Origin: Campylobacter gastrosuis
GTDB lineage: Bacteria; Campylobacterota; Campylobacteria; Campylobacterales; Campylobacteraceae
DNA: 64,000 nt
NCBI RefSeq assembly: GCF_030249845.1
Contig: NZ_JANURM010000001.1
Coordinates: 271,364-335,363 of the forward strand
Direction: 5' to 3'
In this document: positions 16,910 through 24,424 of the stretch, piece by piece
How the letters are laid out: every line of letters begins with the position of its first letter
How positions within the stretch are numbered: position 1 is the first letter of the stretch
Notes under the pieces: model-generated
Seen by the model: only the letters and a program-made list of their open reading frames with translations
What the model was told of the DNA's origin: nothing
The model's database searches: none
Position numbers and translations under genes: made by a program

Positions 16910-17590
16910 CTAGCCCTTAAAATCAATCAAATTTTCATTTTTACCTAAAAGTGGCAAGACATTTGAAATTTCTACATTTAGGTTAAACTCAGCACTTAAC
17001 AAACTTGCTACTTTTTTAAATGGAGTTTTAATGCTTATTAAATTAGAAGCATTAAAAGTAAAAAGAAGCGGGGCAAAATTTGAAAAAACTAGGTAAATTT
17101 CACTATTTTTTGCCCCATTTTTTAGCTCAAAAATGCCAAAATTTTCATTATAAATAAATGGTATGTAAATGATACCTTTTGATAAAGCCAAAAGCATATT
17201 GCTAAATCCGCTAAATTCGTGCTTTGAGTTTGAGTTAATAAGTGCATTTTTTAAATAATTACTAAACCAAGCGGTATCTGGCTCGTTAATTAGCCTTTCA
17301 ATCAAACTAAGCCCGTCGTTTAAGACAAAGCTATCAAATTTTGGCTTTTCTAAAAGGTTGCTAATTACGATATTTTGAGCGCCATTTTCAATTTCGCCCC
17401 AGTAGTTTTGCCCTACATTTAGCGATTTTACGCTTCTTGTGCTGATACTTTGGTTTGCAAATTTTAAGATATAGCGGTTAAATCCGACTTTCTCGCTTAC
17501 AAGTATGCTAACTGGCAAAGATGTGTTTAAATGTATCGTTTTTGCCTGATTTGTGGCTACTTTTTGCACCTTTGAGATAGCATTTATCAT
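16910..17590 (-). CDS. Conserved hypothetical protein between coaBC and uppS
   Basis: A 226-residue protein of unknown function. Its place between coaBC and uppS matches the hypothetical gene seen at the same position in C. jejuni (the Cj0822-Cj0824 order), so it is probably conserved in the genus. The N-terminal half is beta-rich (LPVSILVSEKVGFNRYILKF, SLNVGQNYWGEIE), like a small barrel. The C-terminal half contains helices and another strand set. There is no signal peptide, Cys motif or membrane helix. It starts 4 bases within the end of coaBC and ends 2 bases before uppS, so it is co-translated with them. Confidence 0.7.
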   Translation of the reverse strand: MINAISKVQKVATNQAKTIHLNTSLPVSILVSEKVGFNRYILKFANQSISTRSVKSLNVGQNYWGEIENGAQNIVISNLLEKPKFDSFVLNDGLSLIERLINEPDTAWFSNYLKNALINSNSKHEFSGFSNMLLALSKGIIYIPFIYNENFGIFELKNGAKNSEIYLVFSNFAPLLFTFNASNLISIKTPFKKVASLLSAEFNLNVEISNVLPLLGKNENLIDFKG

Positions 17591-18759
17591 AAATTACTAG
17601 CCAAATTTGCAATTTTTAAAGCGATATTTGACTTATCATCAAGCCCTAAATCAACGCTCTCATTTTGAGTGATAAATTTCACTTCGTTTTTATCGCTACC
17701 AAAGCCGTTTTGACTACCCAAAATATTTAAACAAACGGCGTTTAGCCCCTTGTTTTTTAGCATATCTTTGGCGTTTTGCTCTGCGTTTTGTGCGTTTGTT
17801 TCAAGTTTAAAGCCGATTTTTTGGCATTTAAAGCCTTTTAATTCGCTCAAAATATCTAAATTTTTAACAAGCTTTAAGCTCCACTCATCGCCAAGCTCTG
17901 ATTTTTTAAGCTTACCGCTAAAAATTTTATCGCTTACGTAGTCACTAACCGCCGCGCTCATCACGAGCAAATTGGCATTTTCGCACTCATCTTTACAAAG
18001 TGATAAAAGCTCTTTTGTGCTTGTAAATTTACTGGTTTTATATGGCAAATTTTCATAAACTACGCTTGAAATTAGGCTGACATTGGCTCCTAAAAAATAA
18101 AATGCGTCCGCTAATGCCTTTGCCATTTTGCCACTTGAAAAATTGCTAATAGCTCTAACGTCATCAATCTTTTCACTCGTTGCGCCGCCAGTGATTACGA
18201 CATTTTTGCCCTGAAATTTGGTCTCACACAATGCTCTTTTTACTTCGTAAATTATTGTATCTACGTCTGCTAACGCACCACGCCCAAGGTCGCCACAAGC
18301 TAGAATTTTAGTCAGTGGCTCAATGATTTTAACGCCATTTTGTCTTAAAATTTCAAAGCTTCTTTGTGTGGCGAAATTTTCAAGCATTTTGTTGTTTGCA
18401 GCTGGTGCGATTAGGATTTTAGCGTCGGTTGCAAGCAAAGTCTGCATAAAAACGCTAGTTGCGACGCCGTTTGCTAAGCAGTTTATCGTATTTGCCGAGG
18501 CTGGAGCGATTAGGACTAGGTCGGCTTTTGCGTATTCTATGTGGCTTACTTTATTTTGCCAGTCTTCATTGCCAGTGTATAAAATTGGGTGGTTTGTGAG
18601 TGCTTCAAAGCTTAGGGGATTTGTAAATTTTAATGCTCCGTCGCTTAGCATTACACGCACGTCAGCACCTAGTTTTTTAAGGCGTGAGAGTATCTCATAA
18701 GCCTTGTAAAACGATACCGAGCCACAAACTGCGAGCAGAATTTTTTTGTCTTTAAGCAT
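17587..18759 (-). CDS. coaBC: Bifunctional phosphopantothenoylcysteine decarboxylase/phosphopantothenate-cysteine ligase
   Basis: A 390-residue bifunctional enzyme for two steps of coenzyme A synthesis. The N-terminal flavoprotein half (CoaC) has ILLAVCGSVSFYKAYEIL, the HIEYAKADLVLIAPASANT segment with its active-site His, and APAANNKM. The C-terminal half (CoaB) has VVITGGATSEKIDDVRAISN and later GFKLET. I chose the ATG at 18759 over a TTG 12 bases upstream. It overlaps the end of glmU by 8 bases. All the usual motifs are present. Confidence 0.93.
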   Translation of the reverse strand: MLKDKKILLAVCGSVSFYKAYEILSRLKKLGADVRVMLSDGALKFTNPLSFEALTNHPILYTGNEDWQNKVSHIEYAKADLVLIAPASANTINCLANGVATSVFMQTLLATDAKILIAPAANNKMLENFATQRSFEILRQNGVKIIEPLTKILACGDLGRGALADVDTIIYEVKRALCETKFQGKNVVITGGATSEKIDDVRAISNFSSGKMAKALADAFYFLGANVSLISSVVYENLPYKTSKFTSTKELLSLCKDECENANLLVMSAAVSDYVSDKIFSGKLKKSELGDEWSLKLVKNLDILSELKGFKCQKIGFKLETNAQNAEQNAKDMLKNKGLNAVCLNILGSQNGFGSDKNEVKFITQNESVDLGLDDKSNIALKIANLASNL

Positions 18760-20053
18760 TTTTGTGTCCAAAAAATTTATAAAAAAAGCCCTCTTTGTTT
18801 TGCTGTTTGCCCCTGCTAATGGCTAAGGCGCCGCTTGGCACGTCAGATGTTATTGTGCTACCAGCGGCGATTAGCACATCGTCGCCGATATTTACGGGCG
18901 CTACAAGCTGTGTGTCTGAGCCTATAAAGACGTTTTTGCCAATGATTGTTTTGTGCTTTTTTATGCCGTCATAGTTGCAAGTGATTGTGCCACAGCCGAT
19001 ATTCGTGCCACTTGCTATTTCGCAGTCGCCAAGATAGCTTAAATGTCCAGCCTTTACGCCGTCTAAAATGCCCTTTTTAACTTCAACAAAATTACCAATG
19101 TGCGTGTTTGTTATCTTGCTATCTGGTCTTATGTGAGCTAGTGGTCCGATGTCAGAGTGTGAAATTTCGCTACTCTCAACGACGCTACCACTTTTTATGT
19201 GGCTGTTTGTGATTTTACAAGCTCCGATTATGCTTACGTTTTCTTCTATCACGCACTCGCCTGCAAATTCCGCCCTTGCGTCAATGTAGATTGTATTTGC
19301 TAGACGCATTAAAACGCCTTGTTTCATTAAATTTTGCTTGATTTTATCCTGCATTAAACTCTCAGCAATGCTTAGCTGAAATTTGTCATTTATCCCCATA
19401 AAATTATGCTCACAAACATCGCTAGCAACGCAGTTTAAGCCAAGCTCGTTTGCGATTTTTATCGTGTCTGTCAGATAGTATTCATTTTGTGCGTTTTTGT
19501 TATCAATTTTTGGCAAAATAAGCTCTAAAATTTCACGCTTAAAGCAGTAAGTGCCTGCATTTACTCTTTTTATCTGCTTTTGGGCTTCGTTTGCGTCTTT
19601 TTGCTCTATTATGCCAGTTACTTTGCCGTTTTCTTCAATCACTCTGCCATAGCCAAAAGGATCATCTGCTATAAACGAACTCATCGCTATATCAGCGTCT
19701 ATCTCGCATAAATTTCTAAGCTCATCAGTCGTGATTAAGGGCATATCGCCACAAGTTACAAGCACCTTTTTACCGCTAAATTTCACGCCCTTTAAAGCCC
19801 CAGCGGTGCCCGGATAGTTTTTTAAATCCTGAGTGTAAATTTTAGTATCTTTAAACTCATCTAAAATGTGCTTTTCTATCAGCTCTTTTTGATGAAAAAG
19901 CACGACGCTAACGTCATTTGTAAGCTCATAAGCACGAGCTAAAACGTGTCTAATCATACTCACACCACTTAGCTTAAACATAACCTTTGGCGTATCTGAC
20001 TTCATTCTCGTGCCAAGCCCAGCGGCTAGGATAACTACTGAAATTTCACTCAC
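18752..20053 (-). CDS. glmU: Bifunctional GlmU: glucosamine-1-phosphate acetyltransferase / UDP-GlcNAc pyrophosphorylase
   Basis: A 433-residue enzyme producing UDP-N-acetylglucosamine, the precursor of peptidoglycan, lipid A and glycans. The uridyltransferase domain begins VVILAAGLGTRMKSDTPKVM and has LVTCGDMPLIT and VNAGTYCFKRE. The C-terminal domain is a left-handed beta-helix with GCGTITCNYDGIKKHKT and FIGSDTQLVAPVNIG, where acetyl-CoA binds. Complete. It is the first gene of the minus-strand operon and is divergent from motA, with 99 bases between the starts. Confidence 0.96.
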   Translation of the reverse strand: MSEISVVILAAGLGTRMKSDTPKVMFKLSGVSMIRHVLARAYELTNDVSVVLFHQKELIEKHILDEFKDTKIYTQDLKNYPGTAGALKGVKFSGKKVLVTCGDMPLITTDELRNLCEIDADIAMSSFIADDPFGYGRVIEENGKVTGIIEQKDANEAQKQIKRVNAGTYCFKREILELILPKIDNKNAQNEYYLTDTIKIANELGLNCVASDVCEHNFMGINDKFQLSIAESLMQDKIKQNLMKQGVLMRLANTIYIDARAEFAGECVIEENVSIIGACKITNSHIKSGSVVESSEISHSDIGPLAHIRPDSKITNTHIGNFVEVKKGILDGVKAGHLSYLGDCEIASGTNIGCGTITCNYDGIKKHKTIIGKNVFIGSDTQLVAPVNIGDDVLIAAGSTITSDVPSGALAISRGKQQNKEGFFYKFFGHKNA

Positions 20054-20152
20054 TTTTTTGCCTTGTTGTTTAAAATTTTGGCTAGGATTTTATCAGATTT
20101 TTAACTAAAAACTAATAAAATACAACCCTATTTTAAAATTAAGTGAGCGAGT

Positions 20153-20920
20153 ATGGATTTAGGAACCGTTGTCGGCTGGGTGCTAACTATGGTCTTGTTG
20201 CTTGGGTCTATGGCGATTGGCGTTGGTATTGGACCTTATATTGATATCCCATCTGTGATGATTGTTTTTGGTGGCACAATTGGTGTTTTAATGGTCGGCT
20301 TTAAAATGGAGACCTTAAAGGGCATTGGTAAATTTTACGGCATTGCCGTTAAACCGCCACAAATTAACCTACCAGAAACAATAAAAAAGATAGTTGATTA
20401 CTCCACAAAGGCAAGGCGTGATGGAATTTTAGCCCTTGAAAGTGATGTGAATAACGAGCCAAATTTATTTTTAAAAAAAGGGCTTTCAATGGCTGTTGAT
20501 GGCAACGAGCCTGATGCGATTAGGGCGTTGCTTGAAATTGACATAGACCAGACAAATTCAAGGCACGGCGCAAATATTAAAATTTTTGATCAAATGGGCG
20601 GATTTGCCGGCGCTATGGGTATGATAGGGACACTTATCGGTCTTGTTGCTATGCTTATGAATATGTCAGATCCTAGTGCCATTGGTCCTTCAATGGCGGT
20701 TGCACTTCTTACGACACTTTATGGGGCGATGATAGGTAATATTTTAGGTGCTCCGGTAGCAAATATCCTATCAATACGAAATGACGGCGAAATGTTAGAA
20801 AAACAGATAATCTTAGAGGGCATAATGTCAATCCAAGCAGGAGATAACCCACGAACGCTTGAAAGTAAGCTTCTTTCTTATCTAGCACCAAAAGATAGAA
20901 AATCTCAATTTGAGCAGTAA
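20153..20920 (+). CDS. motA: Flagellar motor stator protein MotA
   Basis: A 255-residue inner-membrane stator subunit. It has four membrane segments (about residues 5-24, 30-48, 146-168 and 178-200) with a large cytoplasmic loop between the second and third. IGPYIDIPSVMIVFGGTIGV and GGFAGAMGMIGTLIGLVAML are characteristic of the MotA/PomA/ExbB family. MotA and MotB form an ion channel that drives flagellar rotation. The stop codon is followed directly by the motB start, so the genes are co-translated. Confidence 0.95.
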   Translation: MDLGTVVGWVLTMVLLLGSMAIGVGIGPYIDIPSVMIVFGGTIGVLMVGFKMETLKGIGKFYGIAVKPPQINLPETIKKIVDYSTKARRDGILALESDVNNEPNLFLKKGLSMAVDGNEPDAIRALLEIDIDQTNSRHGANIKIFDQMGGFAGAMGMIGTLIGLVAMLMNMSDPSAIGPSMAVALLTTLYGAMIGNILGAPVANILSIRNDGEMLEKQIILEGIMSIQAGDNPRTLESKLLSYLAPKDRKSQFEQ

Positions 20921-21700
20921 ATGGCAAAGCTAATAAAACCAGAAGATTGCCCTAAATGTATGCCAGGTTGGCTTGCCACTTTTGGCGATCTTATGTCGCT
21001 TTTGCTCTGTTTTTTCGTGCTTTTGCTCTCAATGAGCACAATGGACGCTAAGAAATTTGAAACAGCAGTTGGCTCGCTAGCTGGGGCGTTAAGCGTTTTA
21101 GAGGGCGGTGCTAGACCAGAGGTGCAAAACGAGCAAGAGACCGAGCTTCAATCACGCATAAAAAAAGAGAAAATTCAGTCAAAATCACAAGATGAAATTT
21201 CACAAGCCGTAAAGGCGATAAATGAGCTTTTAAACGCATCTGGCTCGCCTGAGGTGACATTAAAAGACAGCGAGGATGGCTTTATTATTAGGCTGCCAGC
21301 TAGCCTGCTTTTTAAGCAAGGCAGTGCTGAAATTTCAAACGATGATGCAAAATTATTCTTAAAACGAATAGCGATGATAGCAGCAAAACTAGCCCCAGAG
21401 GTTGATTTAGATGTGGTCGGACACACAGATAGCACTATGCCGGATATAAACTCAATCTATAAAGATAACTGGCAACTCTCATCAGCACGTGCTATAAGTG
21501 TAGTTTCTGAGCTTTTAAGGGACGGGGTTGATGCAAAAAGGCTAATCGCCTCTGGCAGGGCTTCGTTTGAACCAGCCGTTTTAGGCAGCAGCGACGAGGC
21601 TAATATCCAAAATAACAGGGTTGAGATACGCTTTGTTTCGCTTGATAAGGATAAAAAAGAGGCGACTAGAAAGAGTGTGCTTGATGAGAGCGTGAGATGA
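20921..21700 (+). CDS. motB: Flagellar motor stator protein MotB
   Basis: A 259-residue partner of MotA. The single membrane helix (about residues 18-40) contains the ion-carrying Asp23 in TFGDLMSLLLCFFVLLLS. A linker of about 100 residues precedes an OmpA-like peptidoglycan-binding domain with DLDVVGHTDSTMP and NWQLSSARAISVVSELL. This anchors the stator to the cell wall. The gene lies immediately after motA and overlaps fliP by 4 bases. Confidence 0.95.
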   Translation: MAKLIKPEDCPKCMPGWLATFGDLMSLLLCFFVLLLSMSTMDAKKFETAVGSLAGALSVLEGGARPEVQNEQETELQSRIKKEKIQSKSQDEISQAVKAINELLNASGSPEVTLKDSEDGFIIRLPASLLFKQGSAEISNDDAKLFLKRIAMIAAKLAPEVDLDVVGHTDSTMPDINSIYKDNWQLSSARAISVVSELLRDGVDAKRLIASGRASFEPAVLGSSDEANIQNNRVEIRFVSLDKDKKEATRKSVLDESVR

Positions 21701-22431
21701 GAATTTTTGCTTTGATTTTTGTCTTTGGCGTGTCGGTTTTTGCAGCCGATAATGTCCAAATCCCAACGATAAATTTAAGCCTAAGCGCACCTGAAAGCCC
21801 AACCCAGCTGGTAACCTCACTAAACGTCCTAATCGCCCTAACAATCCTAACCCTAGCGCCGGGACTTATCTTTATGATGACTAGCTTTTTACGCCTTGTC
21901 ATCGTGTTTTCATTCTTAAGGCAAGCTATGGGCACACAGCAAATGCCACCTTCTACGCTTTTAATCTCACTTGCAATGGTGCTTACATTTTTTATAATGG
22001 AGCCAGTTGCTAAACAGGGCTACGAACAGGGTGTAAAGCCCTATTTAGCCGAGCAAATCGGCTACGAACAAGCCTTTACTAACGCCGTAAAGCCGTTTAA
22101 AGAATTTATGCTAAAAAACACGAGAGAGAAGGATTTAGCACTATTTTTTCGTATCAGAAATATGTCAAATCCAGCTAACATTGATGAGGTCCCGCTTAGC
22201 ATTTTGGTTTCTGCTTTTATGATAAGCGAGCTAAAAACTGCCTTTGAAATTTCATTTTTGCTCTACCTGCCGTTTTTAGTCATTGATATGGTCGTAAGCT
22301 CCGTGCTTATGGCTATGGGTATGATGATGCTACCGCCAGTTATGATCTCGCTGCCGTTTAAGCTCTTAATCTTCGTGCTTGTTGATGGCTGGAATTTACT
22401 GGTGGGCAATCTCGTAAAAAGCTTTCATTAA
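21697..22431 (+). CDS. fliP: Flagellar type III export gate protein FliP
   Basis: A 244-residue core component of the flagellar export gate. It has a cleavable signal peptide (MRIFALIFVFGVSVFAADN) as in other FliP proteins, then four membrane segments. FliP signatures are APGLIFMMTSFLRLVIVFSF, LRQAMGTQQMPPSTLLISLA and the C-terminal DMVVSSVLMAMGMMMLPPVM with PFKLLIFVLVDGWNLL. It overlaps motB by 4 bases and touches the next efflux gene by one base (TAATG), although the efflux genes are functionally unrelated. Confidence 0.96.
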   Translation: MRIFALIFVFGVSVFAADNVQIPTINLSLSAPESPTQLVTSLNVLIALTILTLAPGLIFMMTSFLRLVIVFSFLRQAMGTQQMPPSTLLISLAMVLTFFIMEPVAKQGYEQGVKPYLAEQIGYEQAFTNAVKPFKEFMLKNTREKDLALFFRIRNMSNPANIDEVPLSILVSAFMISELKTAFEISFLLYLPFLVIDMVVSSVLMAMGMMMLPPVMISLPFKLLIFVLVDGWNLLVGNLVKSFH

Positions 22432-23693
22432 TGTTTAGAATTCTCATAATTTTTGTTATGGTTTTGCCACTTTTTAGCCAAAATTTAGCAAATATCATAA
22501 AACTAGCTTACCAAAATGATTTGGTAAAAATCAAAGAGCAAGAAATTTTAAAATCATCGCTAAAAAAAGAGCAGTTAGACAGCCAGTATCTGCCCCAGCT
22601 CACGCTTGGTGGTGGCTATGAGAGGCGAGATAAAGATAACTTTTTAATCTCGCCAAAAGAGGCTAGGGCAGTTTATGCTAGGCTTGAATACCTGCTTTTT
22701 GACGGCTTTAAAAAAGAGGCTAGGCGTGAAATTTTAGATAGCGAAAATCAAAAGGATTTTTTAAAGAGCGACGAGTTTAAAAATGAGCTTGCATTTTTGC
22801 TAACCACGCTCTATTTTAACGCCGTTTTAACAGATAATCTAATCAACGCAAAAATTTCACAAAAAGAGTATTTAAACAACGAGCTAAAACGCCTAAATGC
22901 CCTAAAAAACGCTGGACTTGCCTCAAACGATGAGCTTAGCCTGATTTTAGCAAAATCTCATCTAGCACAAAGTGAGCTTCTATCTTTAAAACAAGATAGG
23001 CTTAAAATTTTAAACGAAATTTCGCTTTATGCAAATGAAAATTTAGATAGCCTAAATGTTTCAAGTCTAAAAATGCCAGATTTTGATAATTTAGCTCAAA
23101 ATTACGAGCTAAAAGGGCTAGAAATTGATATTAAAAAGAGCCAAAGTGCCATTGATGAAGCCAAAAGTAGCCACTATCCACGCATTTTTTTAAGCAATAA
23201 ATTTTCGGTTTATAAAAATAGATTTGATGATATAAATGAGCCGTTTAGAAGCTATGCTGGGCAGTTTTTTAACCAAAAAAGGTCAGAACAAAACGAATTT
23301 ATGCTCGGCTTTGAGTGGCTTATTTTTGACTTTTTTGCCACTTCAAAGGGCGTTCAAATCGCACAAATTTCGCAAAATCAAGCCATTTTAAACCTAAATC
23401 ACAAAAAACGTGAAAATGAGATTGAGCTTAAAAATTTACAAAATGAGATAGAAATTTCACGCCAAAAAATCGCTGCAAACGAGCTTTTTGTCAAGGCAGC
23501 AGACACCGCTTTAAGCTCAATTAGCAAAAAATATCACGCTGGACTTGTTGGTTATAGCGAGTTTTTACTTGCACTTTTAAACGACTTTGACGCTAAGAGT
23601 GCCTTGGCGTTTTCACAGAGCGATTTTGAGATAAAAAAGGCTAGGTATTACCTAAAAAGTGGCATTGAAATTTTAAAAAGGATAGATGAGTGA
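22431..23693 (+). CDS. TolC-like outer membrane efflux protein
   Basis: A 420-residue protein of the outer membrane factor family. It has an N-terminal signal peptide (MFRILIIFVMVLPLFSQN) and two long helical repeats with regular heptads, e.g. EILKSSLKKEQLDSQYLPQL and later NEIELKNLQNEIEISRQKIA. It should form a trimeric outer membrane channel and periplasmic tunnel for the RND pump encoded two genes downstream. It overlaps fliP by one base and the adaptor gene by 4 bases. It is shorter than E. coli TolC but normal for efflux channels of this group. Confidence 0.88.
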   Translation: MFRILIIFVMVLPLFSQNLANIIKLAYQNDLVKIKEQEILKSSLKKEQLDSQYLPQLTLGGGYERRDKDNFLISPKEARAVYARLEYLLFDGFKKEARREILDSENQKDFLKSDEFKNELAFLLTTLYFNAVLTDNLINAKISQKEYLNNELKRLNALKNAGLASNDELSLILAKSHLAQSELLSLKQDRLKILNEISLYANENLDSLNVSSLKMPDFDNLAQNYELKGLEIDIKKSQSAIDEAKSSHYPRIFLSNKFSVYKNRFDDINEPFRSYAGQFFNQKRSEQNEFMLGFEWLIFDFFATSKGVQIAQISQNQAILNLNHKKRENEIELKNLQNEIEISRQKIAANELFVKAADTALSSISKKYHAGLVGYSEFLLALLNDFDAKSALAFSQSDFEIKKARYYLKSGIEILKRIDE

Positions 23694-24424
23694 GAAAAGT
23701 TTTCGTGCTTTTTTGCGTTTTAAAGTGCATTTTTGGCGATGAAATTTACGCTGATTTTAATGTCGTGGCGGATAAAAAATCAGAGCTTGTTTTTGAAATT
23801 TCTGGTGTTGTGAATGCTATAAATGTTGATGTTTCAAGTGTTGTAAAAAGGGGCGAAATTTTAATCGCACTTGATGATAAAGATGAGCAAATCGCCCTAA
23901 AAATGGCAAAAAACGCACTTGAAAATGCAAAAAATGCACTAAATTTTGCAAAAAGCACGCTGGATAAATTTGTGCTTGTAAAAGATGAAATTTCAAAGTT
24001 GGAATTTGAGCGCGTAAATTACGAATACAAAGAGGCACTTTTGGCAAAAAATCGCGCTGAAATTTCTATTTTGGAGCTAGAAAATAAAATAGAGAAAAAA
24101 CGGCTTAAAGCCCCATATGACGGCATTATTACGCAAAAAAATGTTGAGATTGCAAGTGGGGTTGTAGCACTTAATCAAAAGGTTTTAGAAATCATTGCCT
24201 ACCCAAAAGTTAGGCTGGTTTTAAACATTGATGAGAGCTTTTTGGGTTGCGTTAAAAAGGGCGATTTGTTTAAATTTAGACTTGATGACATAGATAAAAC
24301 GGCAAAAATTTCGTTAATTTATCCGACAATTAATGAAAAAACGAAAAAATTTAGAGCCGAAGCGATGAGCGAAAATTTAGAGGTCGGACGATACGGCGAG
24401 GGGTTAATTGAGTGTATAAAATAG
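23690..24424 (+). CDS. RND efflux periplasmic adaptor (membrane fusion protein)
   Basis: A 244-residue adaptor linking the inner-membrane RND pump with the TolC-like channel. It starts with GTG at 23690 and has a short signal peptide ending near IFGDE. The lipoyl/barrel half-motif VNAINVDVSSVVKRGEILIA is followed by a helical hairpin rich in Lys and Ala, and the second half RLKAPYDGIITQKNVEIASG. It is short for the family, with a compressed beta-barrel and no long membrane-proximal domain. It overlaps both neighbours (4 and 13 bases), indicating strong translational coupling. Confidence 0.88.
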   Translation: MRKVFVLFCVLKCIFGDEIYADFNVVADKKSELVFEISGVVNAINVDVSSVVKRGEILIALDDKDEQIALKMAKNALENAKNALNFAKSTLDKFVLVKDEISKLEFERVNYEYKEALLAKNRAEISILELENKIEKKRLKAPYDGIITQKNVEIASGVVALNQKVLEIIAYPKVRLVLNIDESFLGCVKKGDLFKFRLDDIDKTAKISLIYPTINEKTKKFRAEAMSENLEVGRYGEGLIECIK